A DNA stretch of 64,000 nucleotides from Thermanaerothrix daxensis (lineage in GTDB: Bacteria > Chloroflexota > Anaerolineae > Anaerolineales > Anaerolineaceae): contig NZ_LGKO01000006.1 in the NCBI RefSeq assembly GCF_001306145.1, forward strand, positions 62,001 to 126,000, written 5' to 3'. A program made the position numbers and the translations under genes. The notes under the pieces were generated by a model, which saw nothing but the letters and a program-made list of their open reading frames with translations, did no database searches and was not told the DNA's origin. Numbering within the stretch: position 1 is the first letter of the stretch; the number at the start of each line of letters is the position of its first letter. Shown piece after piece: positions 16,421-25,023 of this stretch.

Positions 16421-18148
16421 TCAGAACCCCAGTTTTTTGCTCGCCTCTTCCAGGCTGGTCGGCAGTCGGTTGGAGGACCCCAGCAGGTCTTCCCAGAAGC
16501 GCGCGTCGTAGCGGCGGCTGCGGATGGGAATGGCCATGGGCACGCCCCAGCCCATCACCAGCACCTCCTCGCGCGGCTGGAGGTGGGCAAGCATGCCGCG
16601 CAACTGATCGCGGTCGGCCAGGCCGGAGAGCACCGCGTGAATGTCGCTCTCATCCCCCAGCCAGCCGCTGATGCGCGTGCCCAGTTGCGACATCACCTCG
16701 TCGTAAATCTGCGAGGGGCGCTGGTCCACCACCAGCAGGGTGACGAAGTACTTGCGCATTTCGCGGGCAATCGTGCTGAAGGTGGTCTGCCCGGCCAGTT
16801 CGCGGTTGAGCAGTTTGTGCGCCTCTTCCAGCACGATCACCAGCGGGCGCGGCGCCGGCGCCTTCTCCCGCCCGTGGGCGCGGTAGGTCTCGGCCTTCTT
16901 CACCCAGGCCTCGCGGATGTGGCGGGTGAGCACATTGGTCACCAGCAGGTAATCCAGGTCGCTCTCGTACGTACCGAACGAGAGCACCACATGCTGCCCG
17001 GCTTCCAGGCACTGGATGATCTGCTGGATGGTGGCGCCGGGAGGCGGGTCGGGGACGATGTAGGGCTTCTCGAACAGGCGGCGCAGTTTGTTGTGCAGGC
17101 CCTCCGCCGCCATGACATTGGTGCCCACCGCGTTGGCCCATGCGGCCACACTGTCCGGCGCGGGCACCTTCTTGCCATCTTCATTCGGGATCTCCTTACC
17201 GACTTCCATGTGGCGGAACTCGTGGAACCAGTTCTCGCCGAAGGACTGCACCAGCGCGCTTAGCGTGGTGGGGGTGGTCTCTTTGAGGTTCAGTTCGCGC
17301 GTGAGCATCTCAATGTCTTCGGGCTCCAGGTCGCGTTCCCCCAGCACGAGGTTGAAATCGGGCGAGCGCCCGCGGATGATGGCGTTCTGCCCCAGGGCCA
17401 CCACGCGCACGCGCGCCGGGAACTTGGTGCGCAGGCCGATCACCGTCTCGCGGGTGTCGGAGGCGATGTCGTCGAAGCCGTACTCGTTGTGCATGTCGAA
17501 AACCAGCACCGAAGCCTGGTTGTAGTGAATGAGCCCCGCCAGGATCATGCGGGTGAGGAAGGACTTGCCCGTGCCGGTGGCGCCGAAGATGCCCGCCGAA
17601 CGCTGGACGAACTTTTCCAGGTCAATCGGGATGGGATGGCCCTGCTCGCGGGTGTAACCCAGGACAAAGTTGCGCTCGCTCGGCTCGCCGAAAATCTCGG
17701 CCACATCGCCGGCGCTGGCCAGGCGCACGGTGGCATGGTGCAGGGGTACCGTGCGCACGCTCATGATGCGCCCTCCCTCCGGATGCTCCCGCACCCAGGC
17801 TTCGTAGGCCGGCGTGCCCGGCTCCGGGCCAATCTCCGCCATCAGTTTGGGCAGCACCTCCAGATTGGTGTAGAGCGTCTGCCCGTGCAGCAGGTCCACC
17901 AGCCCGGCGGGCAGGCGCGCCTCCGAGGGTTCATCGGCAAAGCGCGGGTTGGTGGCGTCCAGTTTCAGGTCCACCACCGTGCCGTAGAACTGCCAGTTGC
18001 CCGAGCGGATGGTGACGAAACTGCCCTCCTGGATGTCCTGGGGCGGCACGGTCAGGCGCACGCGCAGGGTGCTTTGCAGGCTGCCGCCCACCACATAGCC
18101 GATGGTGCGGCCTTCGCGATCGGAAACCGAAAGTGGAAATGCCGTCAT
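16421..18148 (-). CDS. herA: HerA-type hexameric DNA translocase/helicase (DUF87)
   Basis: 575 residues. Residues 1-95 form the HAS-barrel (GRTIGYVVGG, GSFVTIRSGNWQFYGTVVDL). The RecA/FtsK-like core has Walker A GIFGATGTGKSFLTRMI (about 188-204), Walker B LVIVLEEAHKLLN (about 436-448), and an arginine-finger-like DQRPSQIYDEV. HerA pumps DNA into the NurA nuclease to resect double-strand ends for recombination. It lies downstream of nurA and one small gene, separated from the latter by 12 bases. Bacterial HerA homologues also occur in defence systems, but no Sir2 or other toxin gene is adjacent here. Confidence 0.9.
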   Translation of the reverse strand: MTAFPLSVSDREGRTIGYVVGGSLQSTLRVRLTVPPQDIQEGSFVTIRSGNWQFYGTVVDLKLDATNPRFADEPSEARLPAGLVDLLHGQTLYTNLEVLPKLMAEIGPEPGTPAYEAWVREHPEGGRIMSVRTVPLHHATVRLASAGDVAEIFGEPSERNFVLGYTREQGHPIPIDLEKFVQRSAGIFGATGTGKSFLTRMILAGLIHYNQASVLVFDMHNEYGFDDIASDTRETVIGLRTKFPARVRVVALGQNAIIRGRSPDFNLVLGERDLEPEDIEMLTRELNLKETTPTTLSALVQSFGENWFHEFRHMEVGKEIPNEDGKKVPAPDSVAAWANAVGTNVMAAEGLHNKLRRLFEKPYIVPDPPPGATIQQIIQCLEAGQHVVLSFGTYESDLDYLLVTNVLTRHIREAWVKKAETYRAHGREKAPAPRPLVIVLEEAHKLLNRELAGQTTFSTIAREMRKYFVTLLVVDQRPSQIYDEVMSQLGTRISGWLGDESDIHAVLSGLADRDQLRGMLAHLQPREEVLVMGWGVPMAIPIRSRRYDARFWEDLLGSSNRLPTSLEEASKKLGF

Positions 18149-18160
18149 GCGGAAACCTCC

Positions 18161-18793
18161 CTAAAACTCCAACTGGGTATCGGCCAGCGTCTTCAGCACG
18201 TTGGTGAGGGTGGCGTAATCGTCGCGCAGCAGGGTAATCAGTTCGCGGGCGGCCTCGCGCGCCCAGGCGGTGTTGCCCGCCTGACGGTGGCAGGCGTGGG
18301 CCTGTTGCAGGTGCGCGGCCAGCAGTTCGTCAATCGGCTGGTCGGTGGCGCGCAGGATGTGGCGGAAGTAGCCGAAACGCCCGTGCGCGGTAAAGCGGCG
18401 CACCTCCTCCGGCGTGCAGGTGTACAACACGTGCAGCACCAGCGGGGGGCGCGGCGGCAGCAGGTGGCTGAGCGCACCGCTCCGCTCGTAGCCCACGAAG
18501 AGCACGCCGATCTCCAGCGGCAGGTTGCGGTTGTACTGGTTATCCAAGATGACGCTGGGGTCAATCGTATCGCTGACCACCACCTGGCGCGTCAGCCCAT
18601 CGTCAAAAATCTGCACATTGGCCACCAGGCCGTAAACCTGGTAGGTGTCTTCAACCGGCAGGCGCACCAGACTGCCCAGCGCGGGCAGGTTAGCCTGCCC
18701 GGCACGACAGCCCACCACACAGCGGGTGTTGTCGGCGCGCAGCATGCGCCCAATTTCAAGAGACGTGGAAGGGGGTAGCGGGTACTCGCTCAT
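18161..18793 (-). CDS. Small HAS-barrel-like protein encoded between nurA and herA
   Basis: 210 residues, no confident family. The first 110 residues resemble a HAS-barrel, the domain HerA uses to dock NurA (LEIGRMLRADNTRCVVGC, LGSLVRLPVEDTYQVYGLVANVQI), with LLPPRPPLVLHVLYTC after it. The C-terminal 80 residues are alpha-helical (HILRATDQPIDELLAAHLQQAHACHR, REAARELITLLRDDYATL). It sits between nurA and herA with a 12-base gap to herA, which suggests a subunit, adaptor or antagonist of the NurA-HerA machine. Function is inferred from context only. Confidence 0.7.
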   Translation of the reverse strand: MSEYPLPPSTSLEIGRMLRADNTRCVVGCRAGQANLPALGSLVRLPVEDTYQVYGLVANVQIFDDGLTRQVVVSDTIDPSVILDNQYNRNLPLEIGVLFVGYERSGALSHLLPPRPPLVLHVLYTCTPEEVRRFTAHGRFGYFRHILRATDQPIDELLAAHLQQAHACHRQAGNTAWAREAARELITLLRDDYATLTNVLKTLADTQLEF

Positions 18794-18887
18794 CGAATCA
18801 CTCCAACCTCAGAGAGTGGGGTCAAAAGACGGCAAATGGCGCCCTGCCCCTCAACGCGGCGGCGGGCACAGGGCCCGGGAGATGGGT

Positions 18888-20084
18888 TCATGCCGGGCTC
18901 CTCCGGCTGGTCATCTGCAAATCACGTTTGGCTTGCTGCTTGTCCGATTCTTCGCCCACGACCACCCCCTGGCGGTGCCATTCCTGCTCGATCATCGCCG
19001 CAACCGCCTGCCGGTCCTGGTGGGTCACCAGCGCCAGTTCGTGGGCGCGGGTCAGCGCATAGGGGTAGCGGCGGTTGGGGGTGATGCGCGTTTGCTGGAG
19101 CAGCACGGCGTGCAGGCAGGCCACAGCCGGCGCATCGGCGACCACCCAGCGCGGGATCTCCACCCGCACCACCTTGGGCTGGTTCTCCACCCCCACGTTC
19201 AGGTAGAAGAAGAACAGCCCCAGTTGTCCCCCTTCGTACTGGCGGAAGCGCTCGGCACTGGTGGATTGAATGCCGAAGATGGCCGAACGCTCGCCGGGCA
19301 ACAGCAGCGTGTTGAAGAGCATGCGGTCGGTGACGCCGCGCAGGGGACGCTCCTGCCCGGCCTGGCGCAGGTTGGCTTCCTCCAGCAGGGCCAATTCCAG
19401 CAGGCGCACCACCAGGTCGGCCTGGGGCTTGTCCACGTAGCCGGCCGCCACGGCGCCGCGGGCGGCCAGCCCGGCCAGCACATCCAGGTACGCCTCAAAC
19501 AGCGCCTGAAACTCCGGGTCGTTGCGCGGCTGGCGGTAGAGTTCCAGCGGCCCGTCGGTGAGGGTGATCAGCGGGGAGGTCGCCGCGCCTTCCAGGCGTT
19601 CCAGCAGGGCGCGCCGCTCGCGCAGGTCGCGTTCCAGCGCGATGCGCTCCTCGCCGATCATCCCGAACTCGTCGTAAAGGTCCTGGTTGAGCAGTAACTC
19701 GGTCTGGATGATCTCCTCCGGCGCACGGCGGTGGCTCAGATCCCAGGCAAACAGGCCGATGTTGATCAGCCCGAAGGGGATGCGGTCGTGATGGTTGGGG
19801 TTGGCCTGCGAGCCGTCGGCGGCCAGCAGCAGGCCGGCCTGCGGTGGGGGCGGCGCGGCAAAGCGGGCATTCAGCGGTTCCTGCCAGGGTAGGGCACAGC
19901 GCAGCGAGGGGTTGTAGCCCAGGGCCTGCGTTGCCCGCGCGATGAGGTCATCCAGGTGGTTCGCCCACGCTTCCAGCGCCTCATGCGCCTGCGCCAGGCG
20001 CTCCCGCAGGGCTTTCTGCTCCCGCCGGGCTGCCTCCCCGGCCTGCTGAATTTGACGATGCACTTCCACGAAATTGATCGTCAT
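18888..20084 (-). CDS. nurA: NurA-family DNA end-resection nuclease
   Basis: 398 residues. After an N-terminal coiled-coil helix (EAARREQKALRERLAQAHEAL) comes the RNase H-like NurA core: LLLAADGSQ (about 83-91, first metal-binding Asp), LITLTDGPLELY (about 170-181, second acidic motif) and AAGYVDKPQADLVVRLLEL (about 213-231, YVD/K motif). The C-terminal part contains FYLNVG and IPRWV, as in NurA proteins. It cuts ssDNA and dsDNA ends in complex with HerA. First gene of nurA-(HAS-like)-herA, driven by the promoter at 20114-20141. Confidence 0.88.
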   Translation of the reverse strand: MTINFVEVHRQIQQAGEAARREQKALRERLAQAHEALEAWANHLDDLIARATQALGYNPSLRCALPWQEPLNARFAAPPPPQAGLLLAADGSQANPNHHDRIPFGLINIGLFAWDLSHRRAPEEIIQTELLLNQDLYDEFGMIGEERIALERDLRERRALLERLEGAATSPLITLTDGPLELYRQPRNDPEFQALFEAYLDVLAGLAARGAVAAGYVDKPQADLVVRLLELALLEEANLRQAGQERPLRGVTDRMLFNTLLLPGERSAIFGIQSTSAERFRQYEGGQLGLFFFYLNVGVENQPKVVRVEIPRWVVADAPAVACLHAVLLQQTRITPNRRYPYALTRAHELALVTHQDRQAVAAMIEQEWHRQGVVVGEESDKQQAKRDLQMTSRRSPA

Positions 20085-20113
20085 GCCCTATCACCCCTTG
20101 AACATTTGTACTA

Positions 20114-20141
20114 ATTTTACCGCGAACCGCGCCGCGCGCAA
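20114..20141 (-). promoter_or_regulatory. nurA operon promoter
   Basis: On the minus strand TTGCGC (20136-20141), a 16-base spacer, TAAAAT (20114-20119). The ATG of nurA is about 30 bases downstream, after GGGGTGAT. Confidence 0.55.
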
Positions 20142-20176
20142 GGTAAATAACCTTAAAAAATCGGCTTACCGGCCCC

Positions 20177-20204
20177 TTGATCGCGCCGCTCCGCGTGCTA
20201 TAAT
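20177..20204 (+). promoter_or_regulatory. Promoter of the tatB-like gene
   Basis: TTGATC (20177-20182), a 16-base spacer, TATAAT (20199-20204) with a TGC extension in front of the -10. It leaves a leader of about 100 bases before the ATG at 20312. Confidence 0.65.
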
Positions 20205-20311
20205 GAAGCCAATCCCGCTCGCGATTGCGCTCGTTTGCCCATTCCGGCGGGCAGAGCCGGCGCCGCCGGGCGCACCAATGCAGGCCGTGTCACCCCTTCA
20301 CCAGGACGACC

Positions 20312-20659
20312 ATGGAAATTTTTAACGTCGGCATCTTAGAGTTAGCCCTGATTCTGCTGCTGGCCTTCATCCTGCTCGGCCCGCAGGGCATGGTTCAAGC
20401 CGCCCGCAACCTGGGCCGGCTGCTGCGCAAAATCCTGCATTCCCCCCTGTGGGCCTCCCTGCGCAAAGTAGACCGCGAAGTGCGCCAGGTGCCCACCCGC
20501 CTGATCCGCGAAGCCGGGCTGGACGAACTGGAAGAAGAACTCCGACGCTCCGGCCAGAGCCTTCTGCCATCCCAGCCCGCCGCGCCCGTCCAGCCCCCCG
20601 CGCCGCCACCGGCGCCCGACGACGGCCCTCCCTCCGGCAACGGCTCCGCCCCCCGCTGA
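20312..20659 (+). CDS. TatA/TatB-family protein translocase component
   Basis: 115 residues from ATG 20312. An N-terminal membrane helix (IFNVGILELALILLLAFILLG) is followed by the Gly-Pro hinge LLGPQGMVQAARNLGRLLRK and an amphipathic helix, then a long acidic/Pro-Ala-rich tail. The Glu at the start of the helix (ILELAL) and the extended tail favour TatB over TatA. It is convergent with tatA-tatC, not in the same operon, but would function with them in twin-arginine export. Confidence 0.82.
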   Translation: MEIFNVGILELALILLLAFILLGPQGMVQAARNLGRLLRKILHSPLWASLRKVDREVRQVPTRLIREAGLDELEEELRRSGQSLLPSQPAAPVQPPAPPPAPDDGPPSGNGSAPR

Positions 20660-20669
20660 GCCCTGCGGC

Positions 20670-20864
20670 TCACTGGCTGGGTGGGGTGGTCTCGTCCTTT
20701 TTATCGGCCGGCGCTTCGGGGCTTTCTTTCTTCTCCAGCCCCTCGCGGAAGGCGCGGATGCCACTGCCGAGTTCCCCGGCAATCTTGGTAATCCGCCCCG
20801 GGCCGAACAGCAGCAAAATCAGCACCAGGACAATCAGCAGTTCGGGTAAACCGGGTCGCCACAT
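20670..20864 (-). CDS. tatA: Sec-independent translocase TatA
   Basis: 64 residues. LPELLIVLVLILLLFGPGRITKIAGELGSGIRAFREGLE shows the short membrane helix, FGPG hinge and amphipathic helix of TatA; the tail is Lys/Glu-rich. It oligomerises to pass folded proteins that carry twin-arginine signals. It is encoded 43 bases after tatC on the same strand, with AAGGAG upstream. Confidence 0.93.
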   Translation of the reverse strand: MWRPGLPELLIVLVLILLLFGPGRITKIAGELGSGIRAFREGLEKKESPEAPADKKDETTPPSQ

Positions 20865-20907
20865 GGGTATGCTCTCCTTGAGTTAAATCGGATTTCCCCA
20901 CCCCACC

Positions 20908-21651
20908 TCACCGCACCGCCGCAAACGCCAGCAGTACGCTCAGGCCGTAGAGGGCCAGCAGCGGCAGCATCAACAGGGTCATGTTGACCGGGTCGGGGGT
21001 GGGGGTGATGACCGCCGCCAGGACGGCGATCACGATCACGGCGATGCGCCAGTGCCGCGCCAGCAGGCCCGGCGTAACCAGGCGCAGTTTGGCCAGCACA
21101 AAGACCACCAGCGGCGTCTCAAACGCCACCCCGATCCAGAACAGCAGGTTGGTGACGAAGGCGTAGTAATTGGCCAAGCGCGGCGTGGTGCGAATGCCGA
21201 TGAAACTGATCAGGAAGGGCAGCGCCGCCGGCAGCATCACCAAATAGGCAAACAGCACCCCCGCGATGAAAAGCGTGCTGGCCGCCGGAATGGCGATGAA
21301 CAGCCCGCGCCGCTCACGCGGCGTCAGCCCGGGCAGCACAAAAGCCACCACCTGGTAGAGCAGGTACGGCAGGGCCAGGATGAACCCGGCCAGCAGGCTG
21401 ACGCGCATGAACACGCCGATGTTCTCCGTCACCTCAATGGAAACCAGTTTGTCCACTCCCCCAATGGGGCGCGCCAGCAGGTCAATTAGGCGCTCGCCGA
21501 AGGCAAAACTCGCCGCCGTGGTGAGCCCCAGCGCCATCAATCCCCTGAGCAGGCGCCCGCGCAGTTCTTCCAGGTGCTCCCATAGGCTCATCGCCGCTGG
21601 GACCTGGGCCGTCTCCTCCGTGCGGGGCAGGGTTTCTTGCCACGTGGCCAT
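20908..21651 (-). CDS. tatC: Sec-independent translocase TatC
   Basis: About 247 residues from ATG 21651 (MATWQETL). The N-terminal SLWEHLEELRGRLLR is the TatC signal-peptide-binding hallmark (Glu in HLEEL). Six membrane segments follow, with FVLPGLTPRERRGLF in the first periplasmic-to-cytoplasmic loop and VITPTPDPVNMTLLMLPLLALYGLS in the last two helices (the P-D-P motif). It recognises twin-arginine precursors such as the deacetylase at 4752-5531. Upstream of tatA in one operon. Confidence 0.95.
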   Translation of the reverse strand: MATWQETLPRTEETAQVPAAMSLWEHLEELRGRLLRGLMALGLTTAASFAFGERLIDLLARPIGGVDKLVSIEVTENIGVFMRVSLLAGFILALPYLLYQVVAFVLPGLTPRERRGLFIAIPAASTLFIAGVLFAYLVMLPAALPFLISFIGIRTTPRLANYYAFVTNLLFWIGVAFETPLVVFVLAKLRLVTPGLLARHWRIAVIVIAVLAAVITPTPDPVNMTLLMLPLLALYGLSVLLAFAAVR

Positions 21652-21818
21652 GGCACTGCTTATTTTACCACACTCCCGCTCCAAATTCGCCGGCCTCACC
21701 GCGCTTGGGCAGTGCGCTTTATGCCCCACAGCATGACTTGCGTCATAAGCGGCCCGGGAAAAGTGGGGGTAGAATCTTTCATGGAGACCCCATTCTCAGC
21801 CTGCCTCAGGAGCGTCCT

Positions 21819-22679
21819 ATGACCTACCCCGTTGCCTTGATCGCCGATAGCACCTGCGACCTGCCCCCCGAATGGGTGGAGCGCTACGGAATTTTGATCG
21901 TTCCGCAAACGATCATCTTTGGACGCGAGGTCTTTCTGGATGGGATAGACATGACCCCCGAAGCGTTCTACGAACGGCTGGAACGCACCGGTGAGCACCC
22001 CACCACCTCGCAGCCACCCCCCGAAGCCTTTGTGCGCGCCTTTCACCGCGCCGCCGAGCAAGGCGCCCGCGAAATCATCACCTTCGTGGTCAGCAGCCAC
22101 ATGAGCGGCACCTACCGCTCGGCCCTGCAGGCCGCCGCCGAATCGCCCGTGCCGGTGCACGTGGTGGATAGCTGCAACAATTCCATGGGCATGGGCTGGC
22201 AGATCATGGCCGCCGCCCGCGTGCGCGAGCAAGGCGGAGATGTGGCCGAGATGCTGCGCGCCGCGCAGAAAGTGCGCGAGGCCATGGTTTACTTCGTCGC
22301 CCTGGATACGCTGGATTTTTTGCAAAAGGGAGGACGCATCGGTGCCGCGGCGCGTCTGCTGGGTTCGCTGATTCAGATTAAACCGCTGGTGTACGTCAAG
22401 CCCAGCGACGGCACGGTGGCGCCTTCCATGCCGGCCCGCTCCCGCACCGGGGTCATTGAAAACCTCTTCCGCGAGTTCTTCAAGCGCCTGGATACCAGCC
22501 GCCCGTTGCACATCGCCGTCCTGCACAACCTCTGCCCGGCCGATGCCGAGGCGCTGGCCCGGCGGGTTGAAGCCACCTACCACCCGGCGGAGTTGATCAT
22601 CCGCGTCCCCAGCCCGGTGCTGGGTGCCCACACCGGCCCGCGCGCCATTGCCCTCTGCGGCTACGCCGAACCCGCCTGA
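21819..22679 (+). CDS. DegV family fatty-acid-binding protein
   Basis: 286 residues from ATG 21819, with CAGGAG upstream. N-terminal VALIADSTCDLPPEW, GREVFLDGIDMTPEAFYERL, TSQPPPEAF, and later VSSHMSGTYRSALQAA and DSCNNSMGMGW are the standard DegV motifs that hold the fatty acid head group (Thr, Ser). The segment LDTLDFLQKGGRIGAAARLLGSLIQIKP matches the second domain. DegV/FakB proteins present fatty acids to the FakA kinase; no fakA is nearby. It overlaps the convergent HAD gene by 19 bases. Confidence 0.93.
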   Translation: MTYPVALIADSTCDLPPEWVERYGILIVPQTIIFGREVFLDGIDMTPEAFYERLERTGEHPTTSQPPPEAFVRAFHRAAEQGAREIITFVVSSHMSGTYRSALQAAAESPVPVHVVDSCNNSMGMGWQIMAAARVREQGGDVAEMLRAAQKVREAMVYFVALDTLDFLQKGGRIGAAARLLGSLIQIKPLVYVKPSDGTVAPSMPARSRTGVIENLFREFFKRLDTSRPLHIAVLHNLCPADAEALARRVEATYHPAELIIRVPSPVLGAHTGPRAIALCGYAEPA

Positions 22680-23353
22680 AGCGGGTCGCGCCCGTTCGTG
22701 CGCAGGCGCTCCAGCAGGGCGGGCACCTCGGCCAGCGAGCGCAGTTGCCAGGTGGCCAGGTTCACAATCTCCGCGCTCAGCGGCTGCACATCCGGGATGA
22801 GGATGCAGCGCATCCCCGCCGCATGGGCAGCCTGCACCCCAACGCTGGAATCTTCCAGCACCACGCACGCCTCCGGGGGTAGGTTCAGGCGGCGCGCCGC
22901 TTCCAGGAAGAGGTCGGGGGCGGGTTTGGCCCGCGGCACGTCCTCGCCGGTGACGATGACCTCAAAAAAATCGCGCAGGCCGGCACTGCGCAACTTGGCC
23001 TCGGCCATGGCGCGGGAGGTGGAAGAGGCCACCGCCTTGGCCAGGCCGCGCCGGGTCACATAAGCGAGCAGATCGTGGGCGCCGGGCTTGGGCGGCACCC
23101 CCTCGCGCGCCAGCGCTTCCAGAAAGTGCGCCTGGCGCAGGCGGGTCACCCTCTCAAAGGGAAAATCCGGGCCGAAAACGCGCTCAAACAGCGTGCGTAC
23201 CTCGCTCTCCGAGCGCCCCACCATCTGCATAAACACCTCATCACTCAGGGTGTGGCCGACCCGGGCAATGACCTCGTTCCAGGCGCGCCGTGAAAGCGGC
23301 TCCGAATCCACCAGCAGGCCATCCAGGTCGAAGAGCAGGGCTTTAACCGTCAT
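22661..23353 (-). CDS. HAD-superfamily phosphatase, beta-phosphoglucomutase-like
   Basis: 230 residues. Motif I ALLFDLDGLLVDSEPLSRRAW (nucleophile Asp, acid/base Asp two residues later), motif II VASSTSRAMAEAKL, motif III Lys in RAKPAPDLFLEAARRL and motif IV VVLEDSSVGVQAAHAAGM identify subfamily IA with a helical cap (about 18-85). It is either a sugar-phosphate phosphatase or a phosphomutase; sequence alone does not decide. It stands alone on the minus strand with a 19-base convergent overlap with degV. Confidence 0.9.
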   Translation of the reverse strand: MTVKALLFDLDGLLVDSEPLSRRAWNEVIARVGHTLSDEVFMQMVGRSESEVRTLFERVFGPDFPFERVTRLRQAHFLEALAREGVPPKPGAHDLLAYVTRRGLAKAVASSTSRAMAEAKLRSAGLRDFFEVIVTGEDVPRAKPAPDLFLEAARRLNLPPEACVVLEDSSVGVQAAHAAGMRCILIPDVQPLSAEIVNLATWQLRSLAEVPALLERLRTNGRDPLQAGSA

Positions 23354-23533
23354 GCAGGGGCTCCTTTAGGTTCGCATTCGCCCGGATTATACCCGTTTTA
23401 CCGGGCCGCGCTGCAAAATGCACGCCGGCCGTCCCGGATTCTTATTTTATTTTAATTTTTTTGGCTCCCAATTCCGTAAAATGGAGAAAGGATAAAACGT
23501 GTTGAAGCGTAGGGGAGCGAAGAAGAGCCGATC

Positions 23534-24265
23534 ATGAGTGTCGAGACGCCCGATCTGACCCGGAAACGCGACCCCATGCCCGTTCTGCGTGCGCTGGCGG
23601 TCCAGCAAATTCCGCTGACGCTGGCCGTGCCCTACAAGGGCCTGGTGCTGGAGCAAACCCTTCAACCGCGTTCTTTCAGCGCCCACGGGGTGTACTTCCC
23701 ACCCCCCAAGCCCCAGCTGTGCGCCGCCATCTACCAGACGGCCTACCTGCACAGCCGCTTTTTACCCGCCACCGTGCGCGGCCACGTGCAGTGGCTGATG
23801 GAAGAAGGCTGTACCCTGCACCTGACCGGTTTGCGCTTCCTGGCAGCGCCGTGGCGCCCCCGCCGTGAATCGCGGGTGCAGCCCGAGGGCAGTTTCCCCG
23901 TCACCGTGTGGGTTGACCGCCTGCCCTTCCAGGCCCTGATGACGAACCTGAGCGTGCACGGGGTGGGCCTGCTCTTCGACAGCCTGGTGGAGACCCCTCC
24001 TGCCGGCCTGGCGGCGGGGCTGAGGATGGATGTGACCCTGCAACTGGCCAGCCAGCACCGCATCACCGTGGCCGGCGAAGTCATCCACGCCCACTGCCGT
24101 GAAGAGCACCTGTGGCAAGTTGGCGCCCGCCTCTTCCCCACCCTGGAACAGGAGCGCTGGCTGGACCTCTACGTGGCCGAGCGGCGCGTGGCCATCTTCA
24201 CCGAACTGGAACAGCGCGCCCGCGAACTGCGCGAGGTCGGGCAGAGCCTGGGCCTCTACTTTTAG
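23534..24265 (+). CDS. PilZ-domain cyclic-di-GMP-binding protein
   Basis: 243 residues. The N-terminal half (about 20-110) resembles the YcgR/flagellar-brake N-terminal domain (IPLTLAVPYKGLVLEQTL, AAIYQTAYLHSRF). The PilZ domain starts at RRESRVQPEGSFPVTVW (R-x-x-x-R motif, about 115-120) and has NLSVHGVGLLF as the D/N-x-S-x-x-G motif (about 137-146). It binds c-di-GMP; a GGDEF protein is encoded nearby at 25024-26628. There are no flagellar genes in the window, so the output (adhesion, gliding, pili) is open. A TAAAAT lies at about 23476. Confidence 0.82.
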   Translation: MSVETPDLTRKRDPMPVLRALAVQQIPLTLAVPYKGLVLEQTLQPRSFSAHGVYFPPPKPQLCAAIYQTAYLHSRFLPATVRGHVQWLMEEGCTLHLTGLRFLAAPWRPRRESRVQPEGSFPVTVWVDRLPFQALMTNLSVHGVGLLFDSLVETPPAGLAAGLRMDVTLQLASQHRITVAGEVIHAHCREEHLWQVGARLFPTLEQERWLDLYVAERRVAIFTELEQRARELREVGQSLGLYF

Positions 24266-24271
24266 CCGCGC

Positions 24272-24910
24272 TCAGGCGTAGCGCTGCTCCTTCCACACAT
24301 CGGCTTCATTGTGGTAGCCGGCCTGTTCCCAGAAGCCGGGGCGATCTTCGGCCAGGAATTCCAGGCCGCGCAGCCACTTGGCGCCTTTCCAGAAGTAGGG
24401 CACCTTGAGATCCTCGCGGCCCGGGATGGCGCCCACCACCCCGCGCAGGGGGAAACCGTGTTCGGGGGTGAGCGGTTCGCCGTTGTAGTGGGTGGCCAGT
24501 AGGAAATTTTCCGCCAGCACCACCTCCAGCGGCAGGTTGGCGGTAAAGCCGTACTCGGCGTGCTGCACCACGTAGCGCGCCGTGGGTTTGAGTTTAAGCA
24601 GTCCCAGGTCCACCAGCGTGCGCACGCTGACGCCTTCCCACACGGTATCCAATTTGCTCCAACGGGTGACACAGTGAATATCCAGGGTCACGCGGGTGTG
24701 GGGCAGGCGGTTAAATTCCTCCCAGGTGAAGCGCAGGGGCTGTTCGACCTCCCCCCAAATGCGAAAATCCCAGGTGCTCAGGTCCACCCGGGGCACGGGG
24801 CCGTAATGCAGCACCGGGAAGCGCTGGGTGAGCGCCTGGCCGGGGGGCAGGCGGCGCTCGGCGCGCCAGCGTTGTTCATCGGCTTTGCGTCGAAAAATAT
24901 CCTCAACCAT
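24272..24910 (-). CDS. Sulfite-oxidase-like molybdopterin oxidoreductase
   Basis: 212 residues, no signal peptide. The molybdopterin-binding fold of the sulfite oxidase/YedY family is shown by DIHCVTRWSKLDTVWEGV (about 77-94; the Cys is the Mo ligand), EYGFTANLPLEVVL, HYNGEPLTPEHGFPLRGVVG, and YFWKGAKWLRGLEF. The missing Tat/Sec signal suggests a cytosolic member. Substrate and electron partner are unknown. Convergent with the PilZ gene, 6 bases apart. Confidence 0.87.
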   Translation of the reverse strand: MVEDIFRRKADEQRWRAERRLPPGQALTQRFPVLHYGPVPRVDLSTWDFRIWGEVEQPLRFTWEEFNRLPHTRVTLDIHCVTRWSKLDTVWEGVSVRTLVDLGLLKLKPTARYVVQHAEYGFTANLPLEVVLAENFLLATHYNGEPLTPEHGFPLRGVVGAIPGREDLKVPYFWKGAKWLRGLEFLAEDRPGFWEQAGYHNEADVWKEQRYA

Positions 24911-25023
24911 GGGTATCTCTCCTGATCCGAATTATACCCACAAGGTCAGAATAACGGAATCGGATGCCGAAGGTTAGCCGGGGGAAAACCGCCCCGGCAC
25001 GGAGCGCTCCCCCGCCATTCGCC

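Noticed and set aside
20225-20311. N-terminal extension of the tatB-like gene
   Set aside because: The extension is Arg/Cys-rich and would bury the membrane helix; ATG 20312 begins a standard TatA/B N terminus.
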